The notes beneath the pieces were generated by a model. That model did no database searches, was not told the DNA's origin, and saw only the letters and a list, made by a program, of their open reading frames with translations. The translations under genes were made by a program, and so were the position numbers. A stretch of DNA of 64,000 nt. Origin: XN24 sp964462675 (GTDB taxonomy: Bacteria > Pseudomonadota > Gammaproteobacteria > Steroidobacterales > XN24). Below, piece by piece: positions 7,292-15,689 of the stretch (position 1 is the first letter of the stretch; each line of letters starts with the position of its first letter). The DNA lies in NCBI GenBank assembly GCA_964462675.1, contig CAYWYS010000004.1:67249-131248 (forward strand), written 5' to 3'.

Positions 7292-9094
7292 TCAGCGGTC
7301 GCTGGCGGTGGCCTCGGCTGCGCTGTTGGCTCGCAGGCCCCCGAGCGCAGGGTCATAGAGCCGCGGACCTTCCGTGGCGGGGATTCCGGCGCACCGGCCC
7401 GTCAACGCCTCCGCACCGGCCAACATCCAGCGCTTGCCGTGCCGCAGCGCCACCGGCGCTGCCGCCGCGGCATCGAGACAGGGCTCCATTTGCCCGGCAG
7501 CCACCAGCAGTCGTCCCTCCGGTTCCGCCCGCAGCCAGGCGGCTGCATCGACCAGCTCTTCGGCGGCATCCCGTCGGAAACCGAAGTGGATGACCGGGCG
7601 ATGGACCTGCAAGGCCAGCTGCTCTTTCCAGCCGATCATTGCCAGCGGTCGCGGCGCCGGCACCGCGCGCTCGACCGCGGCCATCAGGTCAGCGGCCGAG
7701 CGGGCGTCATTCACCAGCGGGTAGCCCGCCCAGCCCTGCAGCAGCCAGCCGGTGGCCAGCAGCAGCGCCAGCGCAATCGGCTCGCGGCGCGAAGCGACGC
7801 CCCAGGCAACGAGCGTTATGCCGGCAAACCCGAGGCTGGCGGCGAGCAGGGCCGATCCATCGACCGAGAAGCCCAGCTCGGCAATGCGCTCGCCGGCACC
7901 CCCGACGTCCAGCGCCAGCGCCGCTGCCGCCCCCAGCGCGGCGATCCCCAGCACGCCGACGAGCACACCGCACAGCGCGCGCAGTCCCGGCCTGCGCCAC
8001 AGCCCGCCCGCCAGCAACGGCGCGGCCGCCAGCACCAACGCGGGCAACGCCGGCAGCAGGTAGACGCCGCGTTTGCCGGGACTCAGGCTGAAGAACACGA
8101 TCACGCAGGCCACGAAGCCGAGCAGCAGCCAGTAACGCGCGTCGCCGCGCGCGAGTCGCCGTCGCCAGGCGGGCAGCAGCCAGGGCAGCGCCAGCGTGGT
8201 AGGCAGCCAGGCCCACGGGATCACCTGGACGAGGTAGTACCAGGCGGGCCGCAGGTGCGTCCAGCTATTCGAATAGCGCGTGACCGTCTGGCGCAACAGC
8301 AGGTCGTCCCGGTAGGCGGTCAATGCCGGGTCGCCGGACCACCAGACCATCAGCAGCATCGGCAGCAGCCAGCAGGCGATCGGCACCAGCAGCGCTGCCG
8401 GGGCCAGCAGCCATTGGCGCCACGAGCCTTCGATCCGCGGCAAAGCGCCGGGATTGTGCCAGCGCAGCCAGGCCCACGGCAGCAGCACCAGCAGCGGCAG
8501 GAAGCCGACGCCCTTGGTGATGATGCCGAGCCCCATGGCAAGGCCGCCGACGGCGTACCAGCGCCAGTCGGGTCCAAGCAGCAGGTGGCGCAGCAGGCCG
8601 TACAGGCCCAGCGTCGTCCATAGCGACACCAGCGCATCGAGCTGCGCGGTGCGCGCCTGCAACGTGAACTGCAGGCTCAGCAGCAGTAGCAGCCCGGCTG
8701 CCAGCGCGATGCGAGGATTCCAGAGTCGCCGCGCGAGGTCGTGCACCAGCGCCAGCATGCCGAGCCCGGCCAGCAGCGACGGCAGCAGGAACGCGATCCG
8801 CAGTTCGCCGGTCAGCGCGTAGAGGCCGGCCGTCAGCCACATGAACAGCGGCGGCTTGTCCGAGTAGATTGCCCCGGCGACATGGGGGATCAGCCACTGG
8901 CCGCTGCGGACCATGTCGCGGGCGATGAGCGCGAAGCGCGGCTCGTCCGCCGGCCACGGGTCGCGCAGGCCGAGGCCGGCGCCGAACAGTACCAGGCCGG
9001 CGAGCAGCAGCCACCACAGGTCGAGGTGCGCCGACCGGCTCAGCGGCCGGACTGCCGGCCCGCTGCGAGCGAGGGCAAGCTGCAGAGCATTCAC
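7292..9094 (-). CDS. ArnT/PMT-family membrane glycosyltransferase
   Basis: 600 residues, about a dozen predicted transmembrane helices, with the N-terminal PMT-type loop motif DPWPADEPRFALIARDM (acidic pair thought to bind metal and lipid-linked sugar) and the SDKPPLFMWL segment typical of ArnT. ArnT enzymes move a sugar from undecaprenyl phosphate onto lipid A in the periplasm. The gene starts with GTG overlapping the stop of the LAB_N gene (GTGA), the last of a three-gene cassette GT2 - LAB_N - ArnT-like. The transferred sugar cannot be read from the sequence. No other arn genes are near, so aminoarabinose is not indicated. Confidence 0.86.
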   Translation of the reverse strand: MNALQLALARSGPAVRPLSRSAHLDLWWLLLAGLVLFGAGLGLRDPWPADEPRFALIARDMVRSGQWLIPHVAGAIYSDKPPLFMWLTAGLYALTGELRIAFLLPSLLAGLGMLALVHDLARRLWNPRIALAAGLLLLLSLQFTLQARTAQLDALVSLWTTLGLYGLLRHLLLGPDWRWYAVGGLAMGLGIITKGVGFLPLLVLLPWAWLRWHNPGALPRIEGSWRQWLLAPAALLVPIACWLLPMLLMVWWSGDPALTAYRDDLLLRQTVTRYSNSWTHLRPAWYYLVQVIPWAWLPTTLALPWLLPAWRRRLARGDARYWLLLGFVACVIVFFSLSPGKRGVYLLPALPALVLAAAPLLAGGLWRRPGLRALCGVLVGVLGIAALGAAAALALDVGGAGERIAELGFSVDGSALLAASLGFAGITLVAWGVASRREPIALALLLATGWLLQGWAGYPLVNDARSAADLMAAVERAVPAPRPLAMIGWKEQLALQVHRPVIHFGFRRDAAEELVDAAAWLRAEPEGRLLVAAGQMEPCLDAAAAAPVALRHGKRWMLAGAEALTGRCAGIPATEGPRLYDPALGGLRANSAAEATASDR

Positions 9095-9378
9095 GCCTGG
9101 ACTGCCTTGGGTCCCGCCCGTTGCTCGCGAATGATCAGCTGCAGGTTACGTGCATAGATGAAAAACCCGGTCAGCTGGCCGACGATGAACACCGGGTCGG
9201 CGCGGTAGATCGCGTAGGCGAGCAGCGTGGCGCCGCCAGCCAGGCTGAAATACCAGAATTCCGTCGGGATGACGCTGCGGCCCTTGCGTTCGCTGCTGAG
9301 CCACTGCACCAGGAAACGGAGCGAGAACAACGCCTGGCCGATGAAGCCGATGGTGAGCCAGAACCACTCGGCGTTCAT
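9091..9378 (-). CDS. Small LAB_N-domain membrane protein (LpxB N-terminal domain-like)
   Basis: 95 residues with three hydrophobic helices and the LAB_N signature: GFIGQALFSLRFLVQWL, then SVIPTEFWYFSL and YAIYRADPVFIVGQL. The domain is found free-standing or at the N-terminus of some LpxB proteins. Free-standing copies usually sit between a GT2 polyprenyl-phosphate glycosyltransferase and a PMT-type transferase, as here, where a role in presenting or flipping the lipid-linked sugar is a reasonable inference but not shown. It overlaps both neighbours by four bases. Confidence 0.87.
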   Translation of the reverse strand: MNAEWFWLTIGFIGQALFSLRFLVQWLSSERKGRSVIPTEFWYFSLAGGATLLAYAIYRADPVFIVGQLTGFFIYARNLQLIIREQRAGPKAVQA

Positions 9379-10076
9379 TGCAGCCGCCTGCGGTGCAGCA
9401 GCCAGAGCACGCCGAGCAGGTCTACGAGCCCGACCCAAAGCCGGTTGTTGACGCCGTACTTGGATTGGCCGCGCAGGCGCGGGCGATGACGGACCGGTGC
9501 ACTGCGCACCTCGAGACCTTCGCGGCGCACCAGCGCCGGCAGGAAGCGATGAATGTGGTCGAAGTACGGCAGCGCAAGGAACACGTCGCGCCGGATCAGC
9601 TTCACGCCGCAGCCGGTGTCCGGGACGCCGTCATGCAGCACGCGCGAGCGCACGCCGTTGGCGATCCGCGACGACAGCCGCCGCAAGCCGGAGTCGTGCC
9701 GCTCGACCCGATGCCCGATCCACAGCGCGGGCGGGGCAGCCAGGGCCTGCGTTGCGCGCCAGATGCGGGCGAGGTCCGCCGGGTCATTCTGGCCGTCGCC
9801 GTCGAGCGTCCCGAGCCACGCGCCGCTTGCGGCCAACGCGCCGGTGCGCAGCGCGGCGCTCTGCCCGCAGCTGCGCGCATGCCGCAGCAGCTGCAGGCCG
9901 GGGTAACCGGCGGCCGCGAGCGCTGCCACGCGAGCCGCCGTGTCGTCGCGGCTGCCGTCGTCGACGACCAGCACTTCCCAGTCGGCTGCCCCGGCCAGCG
10001 CCGTGCGCAGCTCCTCGAGCAGCGGCACGATGTTGTCCGCTTCGTCCTTGACCGGAATCACCACCGAGATCTTCAT
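9375..10076 (-). CDS. Family 2 glycosyltransferase, polyprenyl-phosphate sugar synthase type
   Basis: 233 residues. A GT-A fold begins at once: MKISVVIPVKDEADNI, nucleotide-binding VVDDGSRDDT and the catalytic/metal motif region GTLDGDGQNDP. This pattern is that of DPM1/GtrB/ArnC-like enzymes that load a nucleotide sugar onto a polyprenyl phosphate on the cytoplasmic face. There is only a weak hydrophobic tail, so it is the short soluble form. The ATG at 10076 has GAGG seven bases upstream; the ATG at 10082 is too close to it. First gene of the glycosylation cassette, about 64 bp downstream of the histidine kinase. Confidence 0.88.
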   Translation of the reverse strand: MKISVVIPVKDEADNIVPLLEELRTALAGAADWEVLVVDDGSRDDTAARVAALAAAGYPGLQLLRHARSCGQSAALRTGALAASGAWLGTLDGDGQNDPADLARIWRATQALAAPPALWIGHRVERHDSGLRRLSSRIANGVRSRVLHDGVPDTGCGVKLIRRDVFLALPYFDHIHRFLPALVRREGLEVRSAPVRHRPRLRGQSKYGVNNRLWVGLVDLLGVLWLLHRRRLQ

Positions 10077-10140
10077 TGCCATGCCTCGTCAACGAATCGT
10101 TCGACGAGATCAATCTGCGCCCGCGGGGGTCAGCCGCGCG

Positions 10141-11433
10141 TCAAGAGGACGTGAAGGAAGCGTGAAGATCCGGGCCGGCGCCCGCGAAGCGCAGCGCCGC
10201 GACCGTGCCGCCGCCGTCGCGCTCCGCCAAGGTCACCGACCACCCCTGGCGGGCGCACAAGGCGTGCACCAGCGGCAGCCCGAGACCACCGACACGCTCC
10301 GTCAGCCTGGCGCTTCCGCGCGACTGGAACGCATGGTCCCGCGCGCCGATCCGCATGCCGGGACCGGTGTCCGTGACATCCACGCCGCCGGCATGGACGC
10401 GGACCGCGACAAAGCCCTGCTCGGTGTGCTGGCACGCGTTGCGGACCAGGTTTGCGACGACGATGGCCAGCAGCCGCTCGGGACCCCGACACGGCGCATC
10501 CTGTTCGACCTCGACGCGCAACTCCACGGTCTTCCCCTCGAGCCACACCCGCTGGCTCTCGACTGCCCGACGGACGACCTCGGCGACCCCTGGCGACGGA
10601 TCGGTGGAAGCCCCGACATAGCTGGCATCGCGCGCCAGCAGCAGGAAGGTTTCGACCAGCTCGGCCATTTCCAGCGTCGCGCGGCGGATGCGCTCGACGC
10701 GCTGGCGCGCGCCGGGCGCCAACGTGGCATCCGTCAGCAGCAGTTCGGTCGCCCCGGCAATGACCGTGATCGGCGTGCGCAGCTCGTGGCTCGCCTGGTC
10801 CGTGAACCGGCGCTCGCGCCCGAGCAGCTCGCCAATCCGCGCCTCGTAGGCATCGAAGGCACGGGCCAGTGCGCCGACCTCGTCGTCGGCCTGGCCCGCG
10901 GCGAGGCGCTCGCTGGCTTCGGCGCCTCTTGCGGACACTCGTTCCGCGAGGTCGCGGACCGGCTCGACGATCCTGCGCGACAGCCAGAAACCGGCCCAGA
11001 TCGACAGGTAGATCGCCATCAGCACGCCGAGTATGAGCACCAGGCCCATCCATCGCTCCCTGGCATGCATCGATTCGAGCTCGATGCTGACCAGTCTCAG
11101 CAGGCCGTCCTCTTCCTCCACCCGGACGAGCCTGGCCGGGGTGCGCAGCCGGTGCACGCCGGCCGAAAGTTCGGCCAGCTCGGGAGGCAGTTGCGCCCGG
11201 ACTTCGTCCGGCGTGCCCTGGAAAATTCTCATGTCCGCCATGACCACGGCATGGGGCCGGCCGCTGCTGCGCAGGTACTCGAGCTCGCCCTCGATCAGGC
11301 TGCGGGCATGGTCGCGCTCGGAGTAGATGAATGTGCCCAGCACGTAGATCGACATCAGCATCGCCAGCAGGCCGCCGAACAGGACGAAGGCGATGACGAT
11401 CCGGGTGGTGAGCGGGCGCCTAACCGGCTTCAT
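10141..11433 (-). CDS. Membrane sensor histidine kinase
   Basis: 430 residues from the ATG at 11433. Transmembrane helix at about 10-32, a short periplasmic domain (about 33-127), second helix at about 128-150, HAMP linker, then a HisKA domain with the H-box SHELRTPITV and an HATPase_c domain with N-box NLVRNACQH, G1 DTGPGM and G2 GLGLPLV. All kinase motifs are intact. The start lies inside the 3' end of the response-regulator gene (14 bp overlap), so the two are one operon. Because the glycosylation genes follow directly, the pair may control envelope modification, in the way PmrAB does in enterics; the stimulus is unknown. Confidence 0.9.
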   Translation of the reverse strand: MKPVRRPLTTRIVIAFVLFGGLLAMLMSIYVLGTFIYSERDHARSLIEGELEYLRSSGRPHAVVMADMRIFQGTPDEVRAQLPPELAELSAGVHRLRTPARLVRVEEEDGLLRLVSIELESMHARERWMGLVLILGVLMAIYLSIWAGFWLSRRIVEPVRDLAERVSARGAEASERLAAGQADDEVGALARAFDAYEARIGELLGRERRFTDQASHELRTPITVIAGATELLLTDATLAPGARQRVERIRRATLEMAELVETFLLLARDASYVGASTDPSPGVAEVVRRAVESQRVWLEGKTVELRVEVEQDAPCRGPERLLAIVVANLVRNACQHTEQGFVAVRVHAGGVDVTDTGPGMRIGARDHAFQSRGSARLTERVGGLGLPLVHALCARQGWSVTLAERDGGGTVAALRFAGAGPDLHASFTSS

Positions 11434-12100
11434 GGATACGGTAACCGACGCGCGGAATGGTCTGCAGCAGCGACCTCTCGAACGGCCGGTCGATGACCGA
11501 GCGAAGTTTGTGCAGGTGGCTGCGCAGCGCATCGCTGTCGGGCGGATCATCGCCCCACAGCAAACGCTCGAGCTCCTCGCGCGGCACCACGCGGTGCTGG
11601 TTGCGGAGCAGGTATTCGAGGATCTGGCGGGGAGCAGGCGGCAGCTTCAACTCCTGGCCGGCGCGGGTCACGCGCAGGGTGTCGGTGTCGTAGCAGAGAT
11701 CGGCGGCCTGCAGCTGTGTTGCGGCGCCATGACCGGCGCGGCGCCGGGACAATGCGGCGAGGCGCGCGAGCAGTTCCGAGAGCGCAAAGGGCTTGACGAG
11801 ATAATCGTCGGTGCCGGCCTCGAAGCCCTGCAGACGCTGCTTCAGCAGATCGCGCGCCGTCAGCATCAGGATCGGCAGGTCGTCGTTCAGGCTGCTCCGC
11901 CGGGCGCGCCGGCAGACTTCGAGACCGTCCATGTCCGGCAGGCCGAGATCAAGCACCATCGCGTCGTAGGGCTGGCGCTCGAGCAGGTACAGGGCCTGGC
12001 GCCCGTTGCCGGCGAAATCCACGACATGGCCATGCGCGCTGAGGAAGTCGCTGATATTGGCGACGATGTCCGGATTGTCCTCCACCAGCAGGATCAGCAC
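11420..12100 (-). CDS. OmpR/PhoB-family response regulator
   Basis: 226 residues. Receiver domain 1-115 with the acidic pair (Glu7, Asp8), phospho-acceptor Asp51 in VLDLGLPDMDG, Thr in MLTAR and Lys in LVKPF. The DNA-binding winged helix (about 130-222) ends in the usual RVGYRI. One unusual detail is the spacer-poor recognition region EELERLLWGDDPPDSDALRSHLHKLRSVID, which places it with the QseB/PmrA-like regulators. It is the first gene of the minus-strand operon and is divergent from cardiolipin synthase; its promoter must lie in the roughly 90 bp between them. Confidence 0.92.
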   Translation of the reverse strand: MLILLVEDNPDIVANISDFLSAHGHVVDFAGNGRQALYLLERQPYDAMVLDLGLPDMDGLEVCRRARRSSLNDDLPILMLTARDLLKQRLQGFEAGTDDYLVKPFALSELLARLAALSRRRAGHGAATQLQAADLCYDTDTLRVTRAGQELKLPPAPRQILEYLLRNQHRVVPREELERLLWGDDPPDSDALRSHLHKLRSVIDRPFERSLLQTIPRVGYRIHEAG

Positions 12101-12191
12101 GGGGACGTCTCTTCACGGCGGCGACTCCCGGCAGGATAGCGCATGCCGCGCCGCTTATACTGCCGCCGTCAGGGCAGGGAGCGTGCGTCGC

Positions 12192-13652
12192 GTGGAAGAC
12201 GTTCAGGCCGGGTTGCTGTCGACGCTGGTGCTCGCGGGCCACCTGCTGCTGGTCGCCGGCCTGGCAGTCCGCATCCTGTTCCGGCACCTGCCCGTCGGCA
12301 CGACTTTGGCCTGGCTGATCGTGCTGTTCGTGCTGCCGGTGCTCGGACCGGCGCTGTACCTGTTCATTGGCGAGAACCGGCTCGGCCAGAAGCGCGCCCG
12401 CCGCTGGGGCGAGATCCACGACCTGTACCGCGAGTGGCAGGGGCAGCTCAAGGCGCGCGCGTCGATCGACTGGCGCGCACTGCACCCGCGTGCCGAATCA
12501 CTCGCCAGCCACGGCGAGTCGATCACCGGCTTCGCGGCGCTGCAGGGCCACGCGCTCGAGCTGCTGCCGGGCTGGGACAGCTTCGTCGATGCGCTGGTGG
12601 CCGATATCGAGGCGGCCCGGCGCACCTGCCACCTCGAGTTCTACATCTGGGAATCGGCGGGACGGACCGGGGAGATCTACACGGCGCTGGCGCGCGCTGC
12701 GGCGCGCGGCGTCATTTGCCGCGTGCTCGTCGACGACGTCGGTTCCAGCGCCTTCCTGAAGAGTCGCGAGGCGGCCGGCCTGCGCAAGGTCGGCGTCAAG
12801 GTCGTGGCTTCGCTGCCGGTTGGCCTGTTCCGCATGCTGTTCGTCCGCATGGACCTGAGGAACCACCGCAAGATCGTCGTCATCGACGGCGAGATCGGCT
12901 ACACCGGCAGCATGAACCTCGTCGATCCCGAGCACTTCAAGGCGGAGTCAGGCCTCGGCCGCTGGGTGGACGCCATGGCGCGGCTGCGCGGTCCGGCCGT
13001 GGAGGTGCTGAACGGCGCCTTTCTCGAGGACTGGGAGCTCGAGACCGACGAGGGCATGGACATTCTCGAGACCGCGGACATCCACAGCGTGGCAGAGCAG
13101 GGCGATGCGGTCGTGCAGGTCGTGCCCTCCGGCCCGGGCCTGAACCGCGCCTCGATCCACCAGCTGCTGCTGTCGCTGCTGTACTCGGCAGAACGCGAGC
13201 TCGTGCTGACGACGCCGTATTTCGTGCCCGACGAGTCGATGGTCACGGCGCTCGTGTCGGCCTCGCGCCGCGGCGTCGCCGTGACGCTGAACGTGCCGGA
13301 GCGCCTCGACTCGGTGCTGGCGCGCCATGCCGGCGCGGCCTGCTTCGATGAATTGCTGTCGGCCGGCGTGCGCATCGCGCACTACGAGCCCGACCTGCTG
13401 CACACCAAGGCGATCACCGTGGATGGACGGATGGCCGTGATCGGCTCGGTCAACATCGACATGCGCAGCCTGTGGCTGAATTTCGAGATTTCACTGTTCA
13501 TCTACGATCCCGGCTGCGCCGCCCGGGTGCGGGCGCTGCAGGAGAGCTACCTGCGCGACTCGGTCGAGCTGCATCCGGAAGCATGGCGTGGGCGGCCCGC
13601 GACGACGCGGGTCGCCGAGGGTGTGCTGCGCTTGCTCGGACCGATGCTGTGA
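12192..13652 (+). CDS. cls: Cardiolipin synthase (phospholipase D family)
   Basis: 486 residues from the GTG at 12192, which has GGGAG about 10 bases upstream; no ATG fits. Two N-terminal transmembrane helices (about 5-55) with the LPVGTTLAWLIVLFVLP segment typical of Cls, then two phospholipase D domains. Both HxK(x4)D motifs are intact: HRKIVVID and HTKAITVD, each followed by GS.N. Cls joins two phosphatidylglycerol molecules (or PG and PE in some types) into cardiolipin at the inner membrane. The gene stands alone between the two-component system and the MacAB-like exporter. Confidence 0.94.
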   Translation: MEDVQAGLLSTLVLAGHLLLVAGLAVRILFRHLPVGTTLAWLIVLFVLPVLGPALYLFIGENRLGQKRARRWGEIHDLYREWQGQLKARASIDWRALHPRAESLASHGESITGFAALQGHALELLPGWDSFVDALVADIEAARRTCHLEFYIWESAGRTGEIYTALARAAARGVICRVLVDDVGSSAFLKSREAAGLRKVGVKVVASLPVGLFRMLFVRMDLRNHRKIVVIDGEIGYTGSMNLVDPEHFKAESGLGRWVDAMARLRGPAVEVLNGAFLEDWELETDEGMDILETADIHSVAEQGDAVVQVVPSGPGLNRASIHQLLLSLLYSAERELVLTTPYFVPDESMVTALVSASRRGVAVTLNVPERLDSVLARHAGAACFDELLSAGVRIAHYEPDLLHTKAITVDGRMAVIGSVNIDMRSLWLNFEISLFIYDPGCAARVRALQESYLRDSVELHPEAWRGRPATTRVAEGVLRLLGPML

Positions 13653-13746
13653 TGATTCCGGCCGGCGCGACAGGCATGACCTTCGGCACTTCCCGTGGCG
13701 CTGGGGCACAATTCACACTCCGGCCCTTGCCAGACCCGGAGGCCTT

Positions 13747-14988
13747 GTGGACAAGAGCGAACTGCTGAAGCGGTTGCAGATCGACCGGAGCGCGCCGCCC
13801 GCGGCAGCACCGCGATGGCGGTGGTGGCTGGCCGGCGCGCTCGGCGCGACCATCGCGGCCGCGGGCCTGTTGGCATGGGCGCAGCGCGGCGATGGCGCGC
13901 CGCTGGTGCGCGTGGCGACGGCGCAGGCCAGCGCACAGGCGCCGGCCGCCCGCTCGGTGCTGGATGCCACCGGCTATGTCACCGCGCGGCGCATGGCCAC
14001 GGTGTCGGCGCAGATCACCGGCAAGGTCGAGACGGTGCTGATCGAGGAAGGCATGCGGGTCGAGGCCGACGAGGTGCTCGCCACGCTCGACGACACCGAG
14101 GCGCAGGCGCAGCTGGCCCTTGCGCTGGCCCAGCTCGAGGCCGCGCGCTCGCAGCTCGCCGAGATTCGCGCCCAGCTGGCGCAGGCGCAGCGCGAACGCG
14201 ACCGGCAACAGGAGCTGATGGCGCGCGGCCTGACTTCGCAGTCGGGCCTCGACGTCGCGCGCACCGAGGTCGAGGCGCTGCAGGCGCGCCTCGACAGCGC
14301 GGCGACCGGCGTAACGGTCGCCGACAGCTCCGTGCAGCTGGCGCGCGTGCGGCTCGACAACACCGTGATCCGCGCGCCGTTCGGCGGTGTGGTCACGGTC
14401 AAGGCCGCGCAGCCGGGCGAGATGATCTCGCCGGTCTCCGCGGGCGGCGGCTTCACCCGCACCGGCATCGGCACGATCGTCGACATGGACTCGCTCGAGA
14501 TCGAGGTGGACGTCAACGAGTCGTTCATCCAGCGCGTCCGCCCGGGCCAGCGCGTCGAGGCCACGCTGAATGCCTACCCCGACTGGCGCATCCCCGCCGA
14601 GGTCATCGCGATCATCCCCACGGCGGATCGCAGCCGCGCCACGGTGCGGGTGCGCATCGCGATCCTCGCCAGTGATCCCCGCATCGTGCCGGACATGGGC
14701 GTGCGCGTCGCGTTCCTGTCGGAGGGGGAGGCTGGCGCGGAGCCTGGCGCCGGCGCCGCGCCCGGCGTCTTGGCGCCCGCAGCCGCAGTGGTCGAGGCCG
14801 GCGGCGCGACCTTCGTGTTCGTGCTGCGTGACGATCGGGTGAGTCGCAGGCCGGTGCGCGCGGGGCCGGCGCGCGGCGAGCTGCGCCCGGTGCTGGAGGG
14901 GCTGAACGCCGGCGAGCGCGTCGTGCTGGCGCCGCCCGCCGGGCTGGCCGACGGCGATGAAGTGCGTGTGGACGAGACAGGCAGGTGA
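13747..14988 (+). CDS. Periplasmic adaptor of a MacAB-like ABC exporter (HlyD/RND adaptor family)
   Basis: 413 residues. GTG start with GGAGG five bases upstream. One membrane anchor at about 24-43, then a lipoyl/barrel-sandwich half-motif (GYVTARRMATVSAQITGKVE), a long helical hairpin (about 120-185, Gln/Ala/Glu-rich) and the second half (NTVIRAPFGGVVT). The beta-barrel and membrane-proximal domains follow. This is the architecture of MacA/HlyD adaptors that connect an inner-membrane transporter to an outer-membrane channel. It is followed within 4 bp by the ATPase and then two permeases. No outer-membrane factor gene is next to it. Confidence 0.9.
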   Translation: MDKSELLKRLQIDRSAPPAAAPRWRWWLAGALGATIAAAGLLAWAQRGDGAPLVRVATAQASAQAPAARSVLDATGYVTARRMATVSAQITGKVETVLIEEGMRVEADEVLATLDDTEAQAQLALALAQLEAARSQLAEIRAQLAQAQRERDRQQELMARGLTSQSGLDVARTEVEALQARLDSAATGVTVADSSVQLARVRLDNTVIRAPFGGVVTVKAAQPGEMISPVSAGGGFTRTGIGTIVDMDSLEIEVDVNESFIQRVRPGQRVEATLNAYPDWRIPAEVIAIIPTADRSRATVRVRIAILASDPRIVPDMGVRVAFLSEGEAGAEPGAGAAPGVLAPAAAVVEAGGATFVFVLRDDRVSRRPVRAGPARGELRPVLEGLNAGERVVLAPPAGLADGDEVRVDETGR

Positions 14989-14992
14989 ACCG

Positions 14993-15679
14993 ATGAGCAC
15001 ACTGATCGAGATCCGCGGACTGACCAAGTCCTACCGGCGCGGCAAGCAGACCGTCGAGGCGTTGCACGGCGTGAACCTCGACATCGAGCGCGGCGATTTT
15101 GTTGCGCTGATGGGGCCGTCGGGCTCCGGCAAGACCACGCTGCTGAACCTGATCGGTGGGCTGGACTCGCCGACCAGCGGCAGCATCAAGGTGGACGGCC
15201 AGCCGCTGGAAAGCATGAGCGGCGGCGCGCTGGCGCGCTGGCGCGCGGCGCATGTCGGCTTCGTGTTCCAGTTCTATAACCTGCTGCCGGTGCTGAGCGC
15301 GCAGCGCAACGTCGAGTTGCCGCTGCTGCTGACGCGGCTGTCGGCGGCGCAGCGCCGCCAGCACGCGGCGGTGGCATTGCAGCTGGTCGGTCTCGCGGAG
15401 CGGGCGCAGCACAAGCCGCGTGAGTTGTCCGGCGGCCAGGAGCAGCGCGTCGCGATCGCGCGCGCGATCGTCTCGGACCCCACCCTGCTGGTGTGCGACG
15501 AGCCGACCGGCGATCTCGATCGCGAGACGGCGGACGAGATTCTCGGGCTGCTGCAGACGCTGAATCTCGAGCACGGCAAGACGATCGTCATGGTGACGCA
15601 CGATCCGAAGGCGGCCGGGTTCGCGCGCCACGTGCTGCGGCTCGACAAGGGCACGCTGGTTTCCGCCGAGGCCGCGTGA
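14993..15679 (+). CDS. ABC transporter ATP-binding protein (LolD/MacB type)
   Basis: 228 residues, about one ATPase domain. Walker A GPSGSGKTT, Q-loop FQFYNLLPVL, signature LSGGQEQ, Walker B LLVCDEPTGDLD and H-loop MVTHD are all present. The PTGDLD form is typical of the LolD/MacB/FtsE group that powers FtsX-like permeases by mechanotransmission rather than classical import. It lies in one operon with the adaptor upstream and two FtsX-like permeases downstream. Confidence 0.94.
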   Translation: MSTLIEIRGLTKSYRRGKQTVEALHGVNLDIERGDFVALMGPSGSGKTTLLNLIGGLDSPTSGSIKVDGQPLESMSGGALARWRAAHVGFVFQFYNLLPVLSAQRNVELPLLLTRLSAAQRRQHAAVALQLVGLAERAQHKPRELSGGQEQRVAIARAIVSDPTLLVCDEPTGDLDRETADEILGLLQTLNLEHGKTIVMVTHDPKAAGFARHVLRLDKGTLVSAEAA

Positions 15680-15689
15680 GGAGCTGCGC

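Noticed and set aside
7292..9094. Aminoarabinose transferase ArnT in the strict sense
   Set aside because: The fold fits, but none of arnA, arnB, arnC or arnD is nearby, so the sugar cannot be named.
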